64,000 nucleotides of DNA, from the NCBI GenBank assembly GCA_964510345.1, contig CAZEBB010000006.1:1-64000 (forward strand), in the 5' to 3' direction. The position numbers were made by a program, and so were the translations under genes. How positions within the stretch are numbered: the stretch's first letter is position 1; the number at the start of each line of letters is the position of its first letter. This stretch comes from JAAYQA01 sp964510345 (lineage in GTDB: Bacteria; Bacillota; Clostridia; Tissierellales; Peptoniphilaceae). Positions 10,101-16,454 of this stretch are shown piece by piece. The notes below the pieces were generated by a model, which was not told where the DNA came from, did not search any database, and saw only the letters and a list, made by a program, of their open reading frames with translations.

Positions 10101-10799
10101 GGCTTCTTCGCGCGTATGAGAAATCTCTTTTTCAAGCGTTGCGTTTAAATATTTGGAATCGCCCAAGCGCTCGCGCATTTCGTCATTCGTGCCGAGATCG
10201 CGAAACAGCGCGCGTACCAGCGTCGTCACCGGTAGCTTTCTCGTGCGGTCGAGACGTACATACACGACGTCGTTCGCATCCGAGTCGTATTCGATCCATG
10301 CGCCGCGGTTTGGAATAATAGTAGAAGAAAAAAGTCGGTTTCCGGACTTGTCGATCTCATCATGATAATAGGCTCCGGGGCTTCTGACCAACTGATTGAC
10401 GATGACCCGCTCCGCACCGTTGATGATAAAGGTCCCTTTGTCCGTCATCAGGGGGAAGTCGCCCATAAAGACTTCCTGCTCTTTGATCTCGCCCGTTTCT
10501 TCGTTGCGAAGTCGTGCGATGATCTTCAGTGCCTTTGCATAGTTGCCGTCTCTCTCCTTGGCCTCTTGCTCCGAATATTTCGGTTTCTCTTCAAAATAGT
10601 AGTCCACGATGTGGAGCGACATATTTCTCGAGTAGTCCTCGATCGGAGAAATATCGTCAAAAATCTCTTTCAGACCCTCTTTAATAAACCAGTCATACGA
10701 TTTCGTCTGAACCGCAATTAAATCCGGAAGCCCTAAAACCTCCGGAATTCTCGAATAGCTCTTACGAAGTCGCTTGCCATAGTAAACGTCATGCACCAT
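7107..10799 (-). CDS. rpoB: DNA-directed RNA polymerase subunit beta
   Basis: Core RNA polymerase beta subunit, about 1230 residues. It shows the rifampicin-region motifs [25 protein letters not shown], kept in sensitive wild-type form, and the C-terminal clamp region ending in an acidic tail rich in Asp and Glu. The ATG at 10799 is preferred because AAGGGGAG is 8 bases upstream; in-frame GTG at 10808 and TTG at 10805 are alternatives. Unlike many Bacillota, no rplJ-rplL pair lies just upstream; instead a terminator and an unrelated gene follow. Confidence 0.98.
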   Translation of the reverse strand: [1230 protein letters not shown]

Positions 10800-10930
10800 A
10801 CTCAACACTCCCCTTGCGTTCGACCAATTGTCTTCCTCTTCTCATTTACTTTCTTCTGTGATAGAATGGTCCAAAGAGAAAATAAGCGCACCATCCCATC
10901 GTAAAGTTTCATACAGTACAGTTTACCAAA

Positions 10931-10966
10931 AAAGACGCACCCAGTCAAGGAAGTGCGTCTTTATTA
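10931..10966 (-). terminator. Rho-independent terminator after the deacetylase gene
   Basis: The stem AAAGACGCAC pairs with GTGCGTCTTT around a 12-base loop, and on the minus strand it is followed by six T residues. It sits just past the stop of the deacetylase gene at 10984 and separates it from rpoB. Confidence 0.85.
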
Positions 10967-10983
10967 TGTTTTGGGGAATTTCC

Positions 10984-12105
10984 TTATTCCTTCGGCTCAT
11001 ACAAGTACAGAATTTTGTCTTCCGGCGCGATCAGCACATCCGCCCAATCCGACGGCGCCGATACGATCTTCGGATCTCCATCCGAGATGAAGCGGTCTTC
11101 CGGGTTGTTGTCGAAAGTCGCCAGCCAGTCATACAGCCCGACGCCGTCGACATTGATTTCGCTCGCGCGCACGCGGTGGATCGTGTACGGGTCAAACGAA
11201 TGATGGAATGGCGAGTACCACGGGTCCCAGCCCACGTCTAGTATCGCGACATTGTCGTAGGTCTTGCCCTCGTACTCCCCGCTTTGCAGATAGTGGCTCA
11301 GCGACGAATCGTCCGGTCGGCTACCAAACGGCAGTGCCAGCGTGTTGACTTTATATCCTTCCGGCGCGATCGACTCCAGATAATTCGCCTGCCAGCCGAT
11401 CGACTCTTGGAGTTCGTCGCCATTTAAGACGGTGAAATCCTCGTGACCATAGCTGTGGTTCCCGATGTCCATGCCGTTTTCGATCATGAACTTCACTTTC
11501 TCTACTTCTTCCCCTTCCACGCGGAACGGAACCGGTCCGTTCACAAAGAAAGTCGCATGCGGTTGGAAGTCGTCGTGCTCGGAGGCAAACTGCATCAGGA
11601 TGCCGACCGCACAATCCGGGTCGATCGATCCGTCCGGTAAGTAGCTGAAGTTATTTTCTCTCGCATCGTCAAAAGTAATAACATAAGGCGTGTAACCGGC
11701 CGGCGTGGTGATATTTCCGCTGACATAATCCGTCAGGCGAATCGGGCGATACCCCTTCTCATACAGAGTCTCCAGATCGCTACGGAAGTTCTCCGGCGTG
11801 CGGACCCATTCTTCTTCCTCTTCGCCGATATTATGGTACATGAGCACCATAATCTTGCCGCCTTCCGAGGGTTTGAGCGATAAGTCGATCGTGCCAGTAT
11901 CCGGCGCTTTTTCCGTCGCCGGCTCAGTCGCCGCTTCCGTCATGGGTTCCGTCACCGGTTGTGCTTCCGTCGCGTTTTCCGGCGTCGTTTCCGACATTCC
12001 TTCCGTTTGCGTCGCTACTTCTGTTTTATTTTCATGAAACGGATTGGCTCTCGAACAACCCGAAAGCAAAACAAGAAATACGATCAGCAATGTAATCTTT
12101 TTCAT
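10984..12105 (-). CDS. Polysaccharide deacetylase lipoprotein (NodB fold)
   Basis: Predicted lipid-anchored, extracytoplasmic polysaccharide deacetylase of 373 residues. The lipobox LSGC puts the lipidated cysteine at residue 17. A low-complexity Thr/Glu/Ala/Pro linker spans residues 28-70. The NodB-type domain follows, with MVLMYHN at about 86-92, the metal/catalytic motif TFDD at 144-147 and the metal-binding HSYGH at 217-221. Family members remove N-acetyl groups from peptidoglycan or other surface glycans; the substrate here cannot be assigned. It has its own terminator and no operon partners, so it is probably a single-gene unit. Confidence 0.88.
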   Translation of the reverse strand: MKKITLLIVFLVLLSGCSRANPFHENKTEVATQTEGMSETTPENATEAQPVTEPMTEAATEPATEKAPDTGTIDLSLKPSEGGKIMVLMYHNIGEEEEEWVRTPENFRSDLETLYEKGYRPIRLTDYVSGNITTPAGYTPYVITFDDARENNFSYLPDGSIDPDCAVGILMQFASEHDDFQPHATFFVNGPVPFRVEGEEVEKVKFMIENGMDIGNHSYGHEDFTVLNGDELQESIGWQANYLESIAPEGYKVNTLALPFGSRPDDSSLSHYLQSGEYEGKTYDNVAILDVGWDPWYSPFHHSFDPYTIHRVRASEINVDGVGLYDWLATFDNNPEDRFISDGDPKIVSAPSDWADVLIAPEDKILYLYEPKE

Positions 12106-12198
12106 GTACTCTCCTCTATTTCGATATTTGTTTCACTCTCAGTATATCGCAGATGTCAACCGAAAGGTACCGCAGTTAGAGAATCGACAGAATTTGGG

Positions 12199-12204
12199 TA
12201 TACT
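12199..12204 (+). promoter_or_regulatory. Candidate -10 element for the glutaredoxin-like gene
   Basis: TATACT lies about 30 bases ahead of the ATG at 12233, with AGGAGG between them. The -35 at the expected spacing (TTAGAG) is weak. Confidence 0.5.
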
Positions 12205-12232
12205 ATCTGTATCAAAATTTTAGGAGGAAAAA

Positions 12233-12478
12233 ATGCCAAACCTAGTACTGTATTACAAACCCGAATGCCCCTTCTGCCAACGCGTTACGCGTTTTATGGA
12301 GAGAAACAATATTGAGATCCCGATGAAAAACATCAAAGCCGACGCCGGCGCGCAAGAAGAGCTGCTCGAACTCGGCGGACAAGACCAAGTTCCGATGCTC
12401 CTCATCGACGGCAAGCCGATGTATGAGTCGCTGGACATCATCCACTATTTAGAAGAAAACTGCAAAGAAGCAAAATAA
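12233..12478 (+). CDS. Glutaredoxin-like thiol protein
   Basis: Glutaredoxin-fold protein of 81 residues with the redox motif CPFC at residues 12-15, a cis-proline region (DQVPMLL) and the C-terminal helix ending YLEENCKEAK. It belongs to the glutaredoxin/GST-N-like group of thiol-disulfide proteins; the electron donor and target are unknown. It is one of the few plus-strand genes, monocistronic, with AGGAGG upstream of the ATG and a terminator immediately after the stop. Some family members act in mixed-disulfide reduction without glutathione, which Clostridia often lack; that point is inference. Confidence 0.85.
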   Translation: MPNLVLYYKPECPFCQRVTRFMERNNIEIPMKNIKADAGAQEELLELGGQDQVPMLLIDGKPMYESLDIIHYLEENCKEAK

Positions 12479-12489
12479 GACCAAAATAT

Positions 12490-12524
12490 GAGACCGTGCC
12501 TGTCAAAGAGCACGGTCCTTTTAT
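12490..12524 (+). terminator. Rho-independent terminator after the glutaredoxin-like gene
   Basis: The stem GACCGTGC pairs with GCACGGTC and is followed by CTTTTA. It lies 12 bases past the stop at 12478. Confidence 0.85.
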
Positions 12525-12556
12525 GCTAAATAGATCAGTAGTGAAAGTGTCACTCA

Positions 12557-13171
12557 TCAGGACTCTTTCGGATTGATCCTCCCATTATTCATCGTCAGTA
12601 TATCATCTACCAGTCCGGTACCCTGCAACGGATTCCCATGTGAGGCGATTACAATGCATTTCCCTGCTTCTTTCCAATTTGGAATCATGGCGAGAACGCG
12701 CCCAAAGTTTTCATCATCCAATGCATTGAACGGCTCATCAAGAAGAAGGACGTCCGGGTCTTCCATTACCGCTTGCGCCAATGCCAATCGTTGTTTCATC
12801 CCCAATGAATAGACGGACACTTTTTGTTTTCGCCTATCATACAAGTCAAAGTCTCTAAGCACCTCGTCGATCTCCCGCTTGCCAATTCTCTTTTGTATCG
12901 AAGCTAAAAATGTCAGATTGTACTCCGCGGATTCATGTTCTAGAAAAGTGGGAGTCTCAATAATTACACCAAATCGAAGATTTGGGTCTGAAAAAACGAC
13001 TTCACCGGAACTCGGCGTGATCAGTCGACATAAAAGACGCAAGAGCATAGTTTTCCCGCACCCGTTGTGTCCGTTCAATAAATATAGCCTTCCTTTTTCG
13101 AATGCGTAATGGATATCCTGTAAAACTACATTGCCGGAAATCTCTTTGTTAACATGACGAACATCAATCAT
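12557..13171 (-). CDS. ABC transporter ATP-binding protein of the agr-linked cassette
   Basis: ABC ATPase of 204 residues with Walker A GHNGCGKT at 34-41, signature YSLGMKQ at 121-127 and Walker B LLLDEP at 142-147. It is shorter than importer ATPases and of the size seen in bacteriocin export or self-immunity ABC systems. Its start overlaps the stop of the upstream membrane-protein gene by 4 bp, showing translational coupling. With the three membrane proteins upstream (13168-15332) and the secreted protein at 15425 it forms one unit. Export versus immunity cannot be separated from sequence; there is no peptidase C39 domain, so the ATPase does not cleave a leader peptide. Confidence 0.88.
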   Translation of the reverse strand: MIDVRHVNKEISGNVVLQDIHYAFEKGRLYLLNGHNGCGKTMLLRLLCRLITPSSGEVVFSDPNLRFGVIIETPTFLEHESAEYNLTFLASIQKRIGKREIDEVLRDFDLYDRRKQKVSVYSLGMKQRLALAQAVMEDPDVLLLDEPFNALDDENFGRVLAMIPNWKEAGKCIVIASHGNPLQGTGLVDDILTMNNGRINPKES

Positions 13172-13803
13172 AGTCTACCTCCAATTGCCTCAAACTTCTT
13201 TTGAATTCTGAATTTACCCCACAATAGCACGCCACTTATAAGACTCTTCTGAATTAACATTGTAATCAAGTTCGCATCCATCCAAGGAGTATAGAACGCG
13301 AGAATGGCCCATTCTGGACTTATCGTGCTAATAAACATGGATGCTCCAAACACAAAAATGGCCGAAATAAGTATTCTCTGATAACCCATCTGCATCCAAA
13401 TCAACATGGAAATCAAGGAACCCCAGAGTAACCAGGTCAAAAATACGGAAATAACAACTGCCTTTGCACTACCCGCCTCAAAGAATCGTAATGAATATAG
13501 AAGCGCAAAAAGCATCGCTGTGATTAGACCAATTCTAACACTTGACTTCATCGTGATCCTTATGAGTTTCGCCTTTTTCTGATCCAATCGAGTCAACAGA
13601 TAGGGTGACAGTTTCAAAATGTCTAATTCTGCCGTTATAACCGCCCAAATTCCTGTCGAGAATACAACCAGTAATAGAATATAGGCAACGAACAAAAACT
13701 GTTGGCTGTCACTGGGAAATAATAGAAATCTCAAGCCGCTACTCTGATAGGCGCTGAACTGTAATAATAGAGACACGAGTAACAGAAAGAAATAAGCTTT
13801 CAT
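13168..13803 (-). CDS. Multispanning membrane protein, ABC permease-like
   Basis: Hydrophobic protein of 211 residues with about six predicted membrane segments and little else; no family is recognised with confidence. It overlaps both neighbours by 4 bp (stop/start overlaps at 13168-13171 and 13800-13803), so it is translated as part of a coupled four-gene transporter operon. Its role is inferred as one of the membrane subunits served by the ATPase at 12557. Codon use is AT-rich compared with the ribosomal and housekeeping genes on either side of the island. Confidence 0.7.
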   Translation of the reverse strand: MKAYFFLLLVSLLLQFSAYQSSGLRFLLFPSDSQQFLFVAYILLLVVFSTGIWAVITAELDILKLSPYLLTRLDQKKAKLIRITMKSSVRIGLITAMLFALLYSLRFFEAGSAKAVVISVFLTWLLWGSLISMLIWMQMGYQRILISAIFVFGASMFISTISPEWAILAFYTPWMDANLITMLIQKSLISGVLLWGKFRIQKKFEAIGGRL

Positions 13804-14447
13804 CTTACGAAGAAATCCTTTCTCTGTTTCTTAATCAGTACAAACGTCGCTACTAAGCCGATCAAAACTGAATATATGGCGAATAAGATCGAAATTACAT
13901 TGTGTGATGGTTTGTAGAGACCAAAAACATAAAAATCGATTAAGCTATAAAGTACGCTAACGACCCATTGACTCAGCAAATAACCTACCATCGCGAGTAC
14001 TTCTCGCTCTGTTATAAAATAAAACATCCAATACAATAGATATCCCGCAATAAAATAGAGTACCAGCCTTCCGTACGCAAGTAACACATACGAAAAACTA
14101 TCGATATGTAAGCCAAATAACAAACCCGTTGCGAGGATAATTCCGTACAGCACGGTTGCTAAAAAGGCGCCTCCTTGAACGCTCTCTTCGACGACGTAAG
14201 AAACTATGCGGTTTCTAAGGCGAATATAGTACTCAGGTTTTAGAACCGGTATTCTAACAATATGAATATACAGAAACAAGAAGATCGTCATAAAAAACAG
14301 CGAATACTGAACCTGATCGTAATTCGCATAGATAAAGCGGCTTATGGTACCATCGCCGGTTTTAATCACTCCTTCATAAACCAGAAAATAGAGCTGTAGG
14401 CCAAAAAAGAAGACAAATAGTAATAACAAGCGTATGCGTCTATTCAT
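13800..14447 (-). CDS. Multispanning membrane protein, ABC permease-like
   Basis: Protein of 215 residues with about six hydrophobic segments, a short basic N-terminus (MNRRIRLLLLF) and a basic C-terminal tail (KKQRKDFFVR), consistent with an inner-membrane protein whose ends face the cytoplasm. No domain is recognised. It lies 12 bp downstream of the 290-residue membrane protein and overlaps the 211-residue one by 4 bp. Together the three look like divergent permease subunits of one ABC complex, as in lantibiotic-immunity-type systems with several small membrane subunits; that comparison is inference. Confidence 0.7.
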   Translation of the reverse strand: MNRRIRLLLLFVFFFGLQLYFLVYEGVIKTGDGTISRFIYANYDQVQYSLFFMTIFLFLYIHIVRIPVLKPEYYIRLRNRIVSYVVEESVQGGAFLATVLYGIILATGLLFGLHIDSFSYVLLAYGRLVLYFIAGYLLYWMFYFITEREVLAMVGYLLSQWVVSVLYSLIDFYVFGLYKPSHNVISILFAIYSVLIGLVATFVLIKKQRKDFFVR

Positions 14448-14459
14448 AGTCAGTGTTCT

Positions 14460-15332
14460 CTAAGGTAGATAGTTCTTCGTAAACGAAGCGGTATTTATCC
14501 GATAAAGAACAAAGCCTACCGCAATAAGTACAATAAAGCTCATCAATTGCCGAAGAATGATGCTTGCATCATTACCCGACGCTAAAAACCACTTAATCAC
14601 GACGCCAAGATAATTGACGGAAAGCGGGACTAAATCTCCACCCCAAGTTGGGTTGATCTTCGCAATCGTTCCGGTTATTGTCAGTGGTACAAATCCAAAC
14701 AATACCAGTGGCAAACCTTGCAGTACATATCGGTTGCGAATAAATGTAGATAGTTGCAGCGTCAGGCTGTTAACAATTAGATAATAAATGACCATTAGCG
14801 CTACCTGAGCAACAAATAATAAAATCCCTTCTTTTAAGTGCACATCCATTCCACCTACAAAACCCACACCTAGCTGAAATCCTGAGAAGGCAAAATGCAA
14901 TAGAAACACAAGCGCGTACGATATCGCAGTAATACAAATCAGATACAATCCTTGCGCCACTAAAACAGTTTTCGAGTAATCATGATAGTTAGTCCTCGTC
15001 ATGTAATAAACGCCGTATCCCGATTGAACATCGAATAAATACTGTGGAGAAATAAACACTCCAATAAACGCAAGTTGTGCAAAAATCCCCAAAATATGTA
15101 ACGGTGATTCATAAATAAAGTTGAAGAAATGGTAGAACGCTTTCCATTCAGTGACAATTCGCGCAGTATTTTCTACATTAATGTCTTCCGGAGGATTGAT
15201 GAGCATTTCTTTATAAATTGTAATGGGTGCGTTTGAAAACACAAACGATAACATGCCAAGGGCAACAAAAAACCCAATTATGAGAATTGTTGACCGATTC
15301 TTAAAGTATACGTTAAACCAGTGCTTAATCAA
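14460..15332 (-). CDS. ABC-2-like membrane protein of the agr-linked cassette
   Basis: Membrane protein of 290 residues. An N-terminal segment (IGFFVALGMLSFVFS) is followed by an extracytoplasmic stretch of about 50 residues and then five further hydrophobic segments, a layout resembling ABC-2 type permeases. The start is TTG at 15332 with AAAGGAGG about 8 bases upstream. The gene follows the secreted-protein gene after 92 bp without a terminator, so read-through from the agr side is likely. No specific family could be named. AT-rich codon use matches the rest of the island. Confidence 0.72.
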   Translation of the reverse strand: MIKHWFNVYFKNRSTILIIGFFVALGMLSFVFSNAPITIYKEMLINPPEDINVENTARIVTEWKAFYHFFNFIYESPLHILGIFAQLAFIGVFISPQYLFDVQSGYGVYYMTRTNYHDYSKTVLVAQGLYLICITAISYALVFLLHFAFSGFQLGVGFVGGMDVHLKEGILLFVAQVALMVIYYLIVNSLTLQLSTFIRNRYVLQGLPLVLFGFVPLTITGTIAKINPTWGGDLVPLSVNYLGVVIKWFLASGNDASIILRQLMSFIVLIAVGFVLYRINTASFTKNYLP

Positions 15333-15350
15333 GACACTCCCCTCCTTTCC

Positions 15351-15363
15351 GATCGCTCGCTAT
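15351..15363 (+). repeat. 13-bp inverted repeat, left copy
   Basis: GATCGCTCGCTAT occurs here and, as its exact reverse complement, at 15820-15832. The two copies flank the secreted-protein gene. This copy lies between that gene and the permease start at 15332. Confidence 0.75.
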
Positions 15364-15424
15364 CGAATTTTGGAAGTTAATCAGGTGTGAAGTCAATATT
15401 TATTGTATCATCTCCATATTGTAA

Positions 15425-15787
15425 TCAGCCCGCTCGGAGTGAAGCGTAGTAACGATAGCCAACATCCCCGATATTGCCATTTCCGGTTGCTCGATTGCCC
15501 GCAGTTGCACAGTTTACCTCGTTACTTCTCATTTCATTGTTTGAATTTCGCAACATAAAGGCAGGTGCGGTTGTCATAGTTCTCCAATATGTGTCAATAT
15601 ATAGATACTGACTGGATGTACTTTTTACTGCAGATAACTTTACGCCATCTGTAGTATAGTACTTATAGGTTTCATCGCCTGTTAGATAATATGTGCCTCG
15701 CGCACTCCAATTAGCAGCAAAAACGAGTTGTGACACAAACAGGATACTTACGAATAGAACTACGTAAGCTTTTCTCTTTTTAAACAT
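15425..15787 (-). CDS. Small secreted protein, bacteriocin-like, family unrecognised
   Basis: Protein of 120 residues when started at the ATG at 15787, chosen because AAAGGAAG is 7 bases upstream; an upstream ATG at 15811 lacks such a site. Residues 1-24 form a signal peptide (basic MFKKRK, hydrophobic core, VFA before the cut), giving a mature protein of about 96 residues rich in Tyr, Thr, Ser and Asn with a single cysteine at 93 and a Gly-rich C-terminal segment ending YYASLRAG. Its position between an agr-type locus and an ABC/membrane-protein operon suggests an antimicrobial or signalling protein exported by Sec. It could be of the general lactococcin-972 type by context, but I see no sequence match to support that. 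Confidence 0.72.
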   Translation of the reverse strand: MFKKRKAYVVLFVSILFVSQLVFAANWSARGTYYLTGDETYKYYTTDGVKLSAVKSTSSQYLYIDTYWRTMTTAPAFMLRNSNNEMRSNEVNCATAGNRATGNGNIGDVGYRYYASLRAG

Positions 15788-15819
15788 TTCTAGCTTCCTT
15801 TCATTATACATCGAATCTC

Positions 15820-15832
15820 ATAGCGAGCGATC
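15820..15832 (-). repeat. 13-bp inverted repeat, right copy
   Basis: This is the reverse complement of the copy at 15351-15363. It lies 33-45 bases upstream of the secreted-protein ATG, where an operator or promoter element would be expected. Confidence 0.75.
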
Positions 15833-15913
15833 AAATTCAGAAAAATATTTAAATCATGCGAGAACCAAAATTCACAATTTCTCGTTATCATTGCGAGTTA
15901 AAGATCGTAGTAC

Positions 15914-16201
15914 TTACCGAATTGCAGTTTTTATCCTGATCAGGACAAAAACTAAGATCATAATGACAGTAGTTGTCTTCATGTAACATCCTAGCCGAGT
16001 TTTACAATGGCCACTTTTGTTGGTACTGAACAAACAGGAGAGAATTACTAATAATACTAGAGTTTCAAGGAACACATGATGAGTTAGACCAATTGCTAAA
16101 TGAGGAACTGTTACGAGAATCCTCCTCAATGTTGATTTGTATCCAAATTTGGATATCTTATTCATGTCTTGAATATTGTCCATCTTAATATTTGCATTCA
16201 T
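15914..16201 (-). CDS. Half-length AgrB-like peptide-processing protease
   Basis: The 95-residue product aligns by eye with the N-terminal half of AgrB, the membrane cysteine protease that cuts and cyclises AgrD. The core match is the segment from ISKFGYKS through SGHCKTRLGCYMKT; His65 and Cys72 have the seven-residue spacing of the catalytic pair in AgrB. Two to three hydrophobic segments are present. Full AgrB proteins are about 190 residues, so the C-terminal membrane half is missing: the frame ends in TAA at 15914 and no continuation is visible in other frames downstream. The ATG overlaps the AgrD-like stop by 4 bp. It may be a decayed gene or a minimal form. Confidence 0.68.
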   Translation of the reverse strand: MNANIKMDNIQDMNKISKFGYKSTLRRILVTVPHLAIGLTHHVFLETLVLLVILSCLFSTNKSGHCKTRLGCYMKTTTVIMILVFVLIRIKTAIR

Positions 16202-16341
16202 TTGGGATATCGATTTCTGAACAGATTTTTGATGTCTTCTCTTTCTTCGTCAATATACCAAATGAACGAACTTCCTGATTCTAGTTCAATATAGGCAAGT
16301 AGTAATCCTAGGTTTATGATGAACGCCTTAATCAATCTCAT
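16198..16341 (-). CDS. AgrD-like cyclic autoinducer peptide precursor
   Basis: A 47-codon gene that fits AgrD in length and layout. A short amphipathic, hydrophobic N-terminus (MRLIKAFIINLGLLLAYIEL) is followed by a small centre GSSFIWYI and then a charged tail beginning DEEREDIKNL, as in AgrD where the acidic tail follows the ring. A serine stands where cysteine usually forms the thiolactone, so the product would be a lactone, as known for S. intermedius AIP and Enterococcus GBAP. GGAG is 8 bases upstream of the ATG, and the TGA overlaps the AgrB-like ATG (ATGA). The exact ring borders cannot be set from sequence. Confidence 0.72.
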   Translation of the reverse strand: MRLIKAFIINLGLLLAYIELESGSSFIWYIDEEREDIKNLFRNRYPK

Positions 16342-16368
16342 GATTTGTACTCCGTTTTTCCTAAACAT

Positions 16369-16424
16369 ATTCTAGCACATAGAAATAATTTACTATCGAA
16401 CCTTGCTTGAACTTCTCAAAACCG
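16369..16424 (-). promoter_or_regulatory. Candidate LytTR-regulated promoter of the agrD-like gene
   Basis: On the minus strand, ACGGTTTTG and AAGGTTCGA start 21 bases apart, the 9+12 spacing of AgrA/LytTR direct-repeat sites. They lie just upstream of a TAGAAT -10 at 16369-16374 that is preceded by TGC, giving an extended -10, with no good -35. That layout is typical of activator-dependent promoters. Confidence 0.5.
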
Positions 16425-16454
16425 TGCGTTTCTTTTCAACCCCTTAACTTTTTG

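Noticed and set aside
15803..15808. TATAAT as -10 of the secreted-protein gene
   Set aside because: It lies only 16 bases from the ATG, so the start site would fall inside the ribosome binding site. The real promoter is likely further upstream or shared with agrD.
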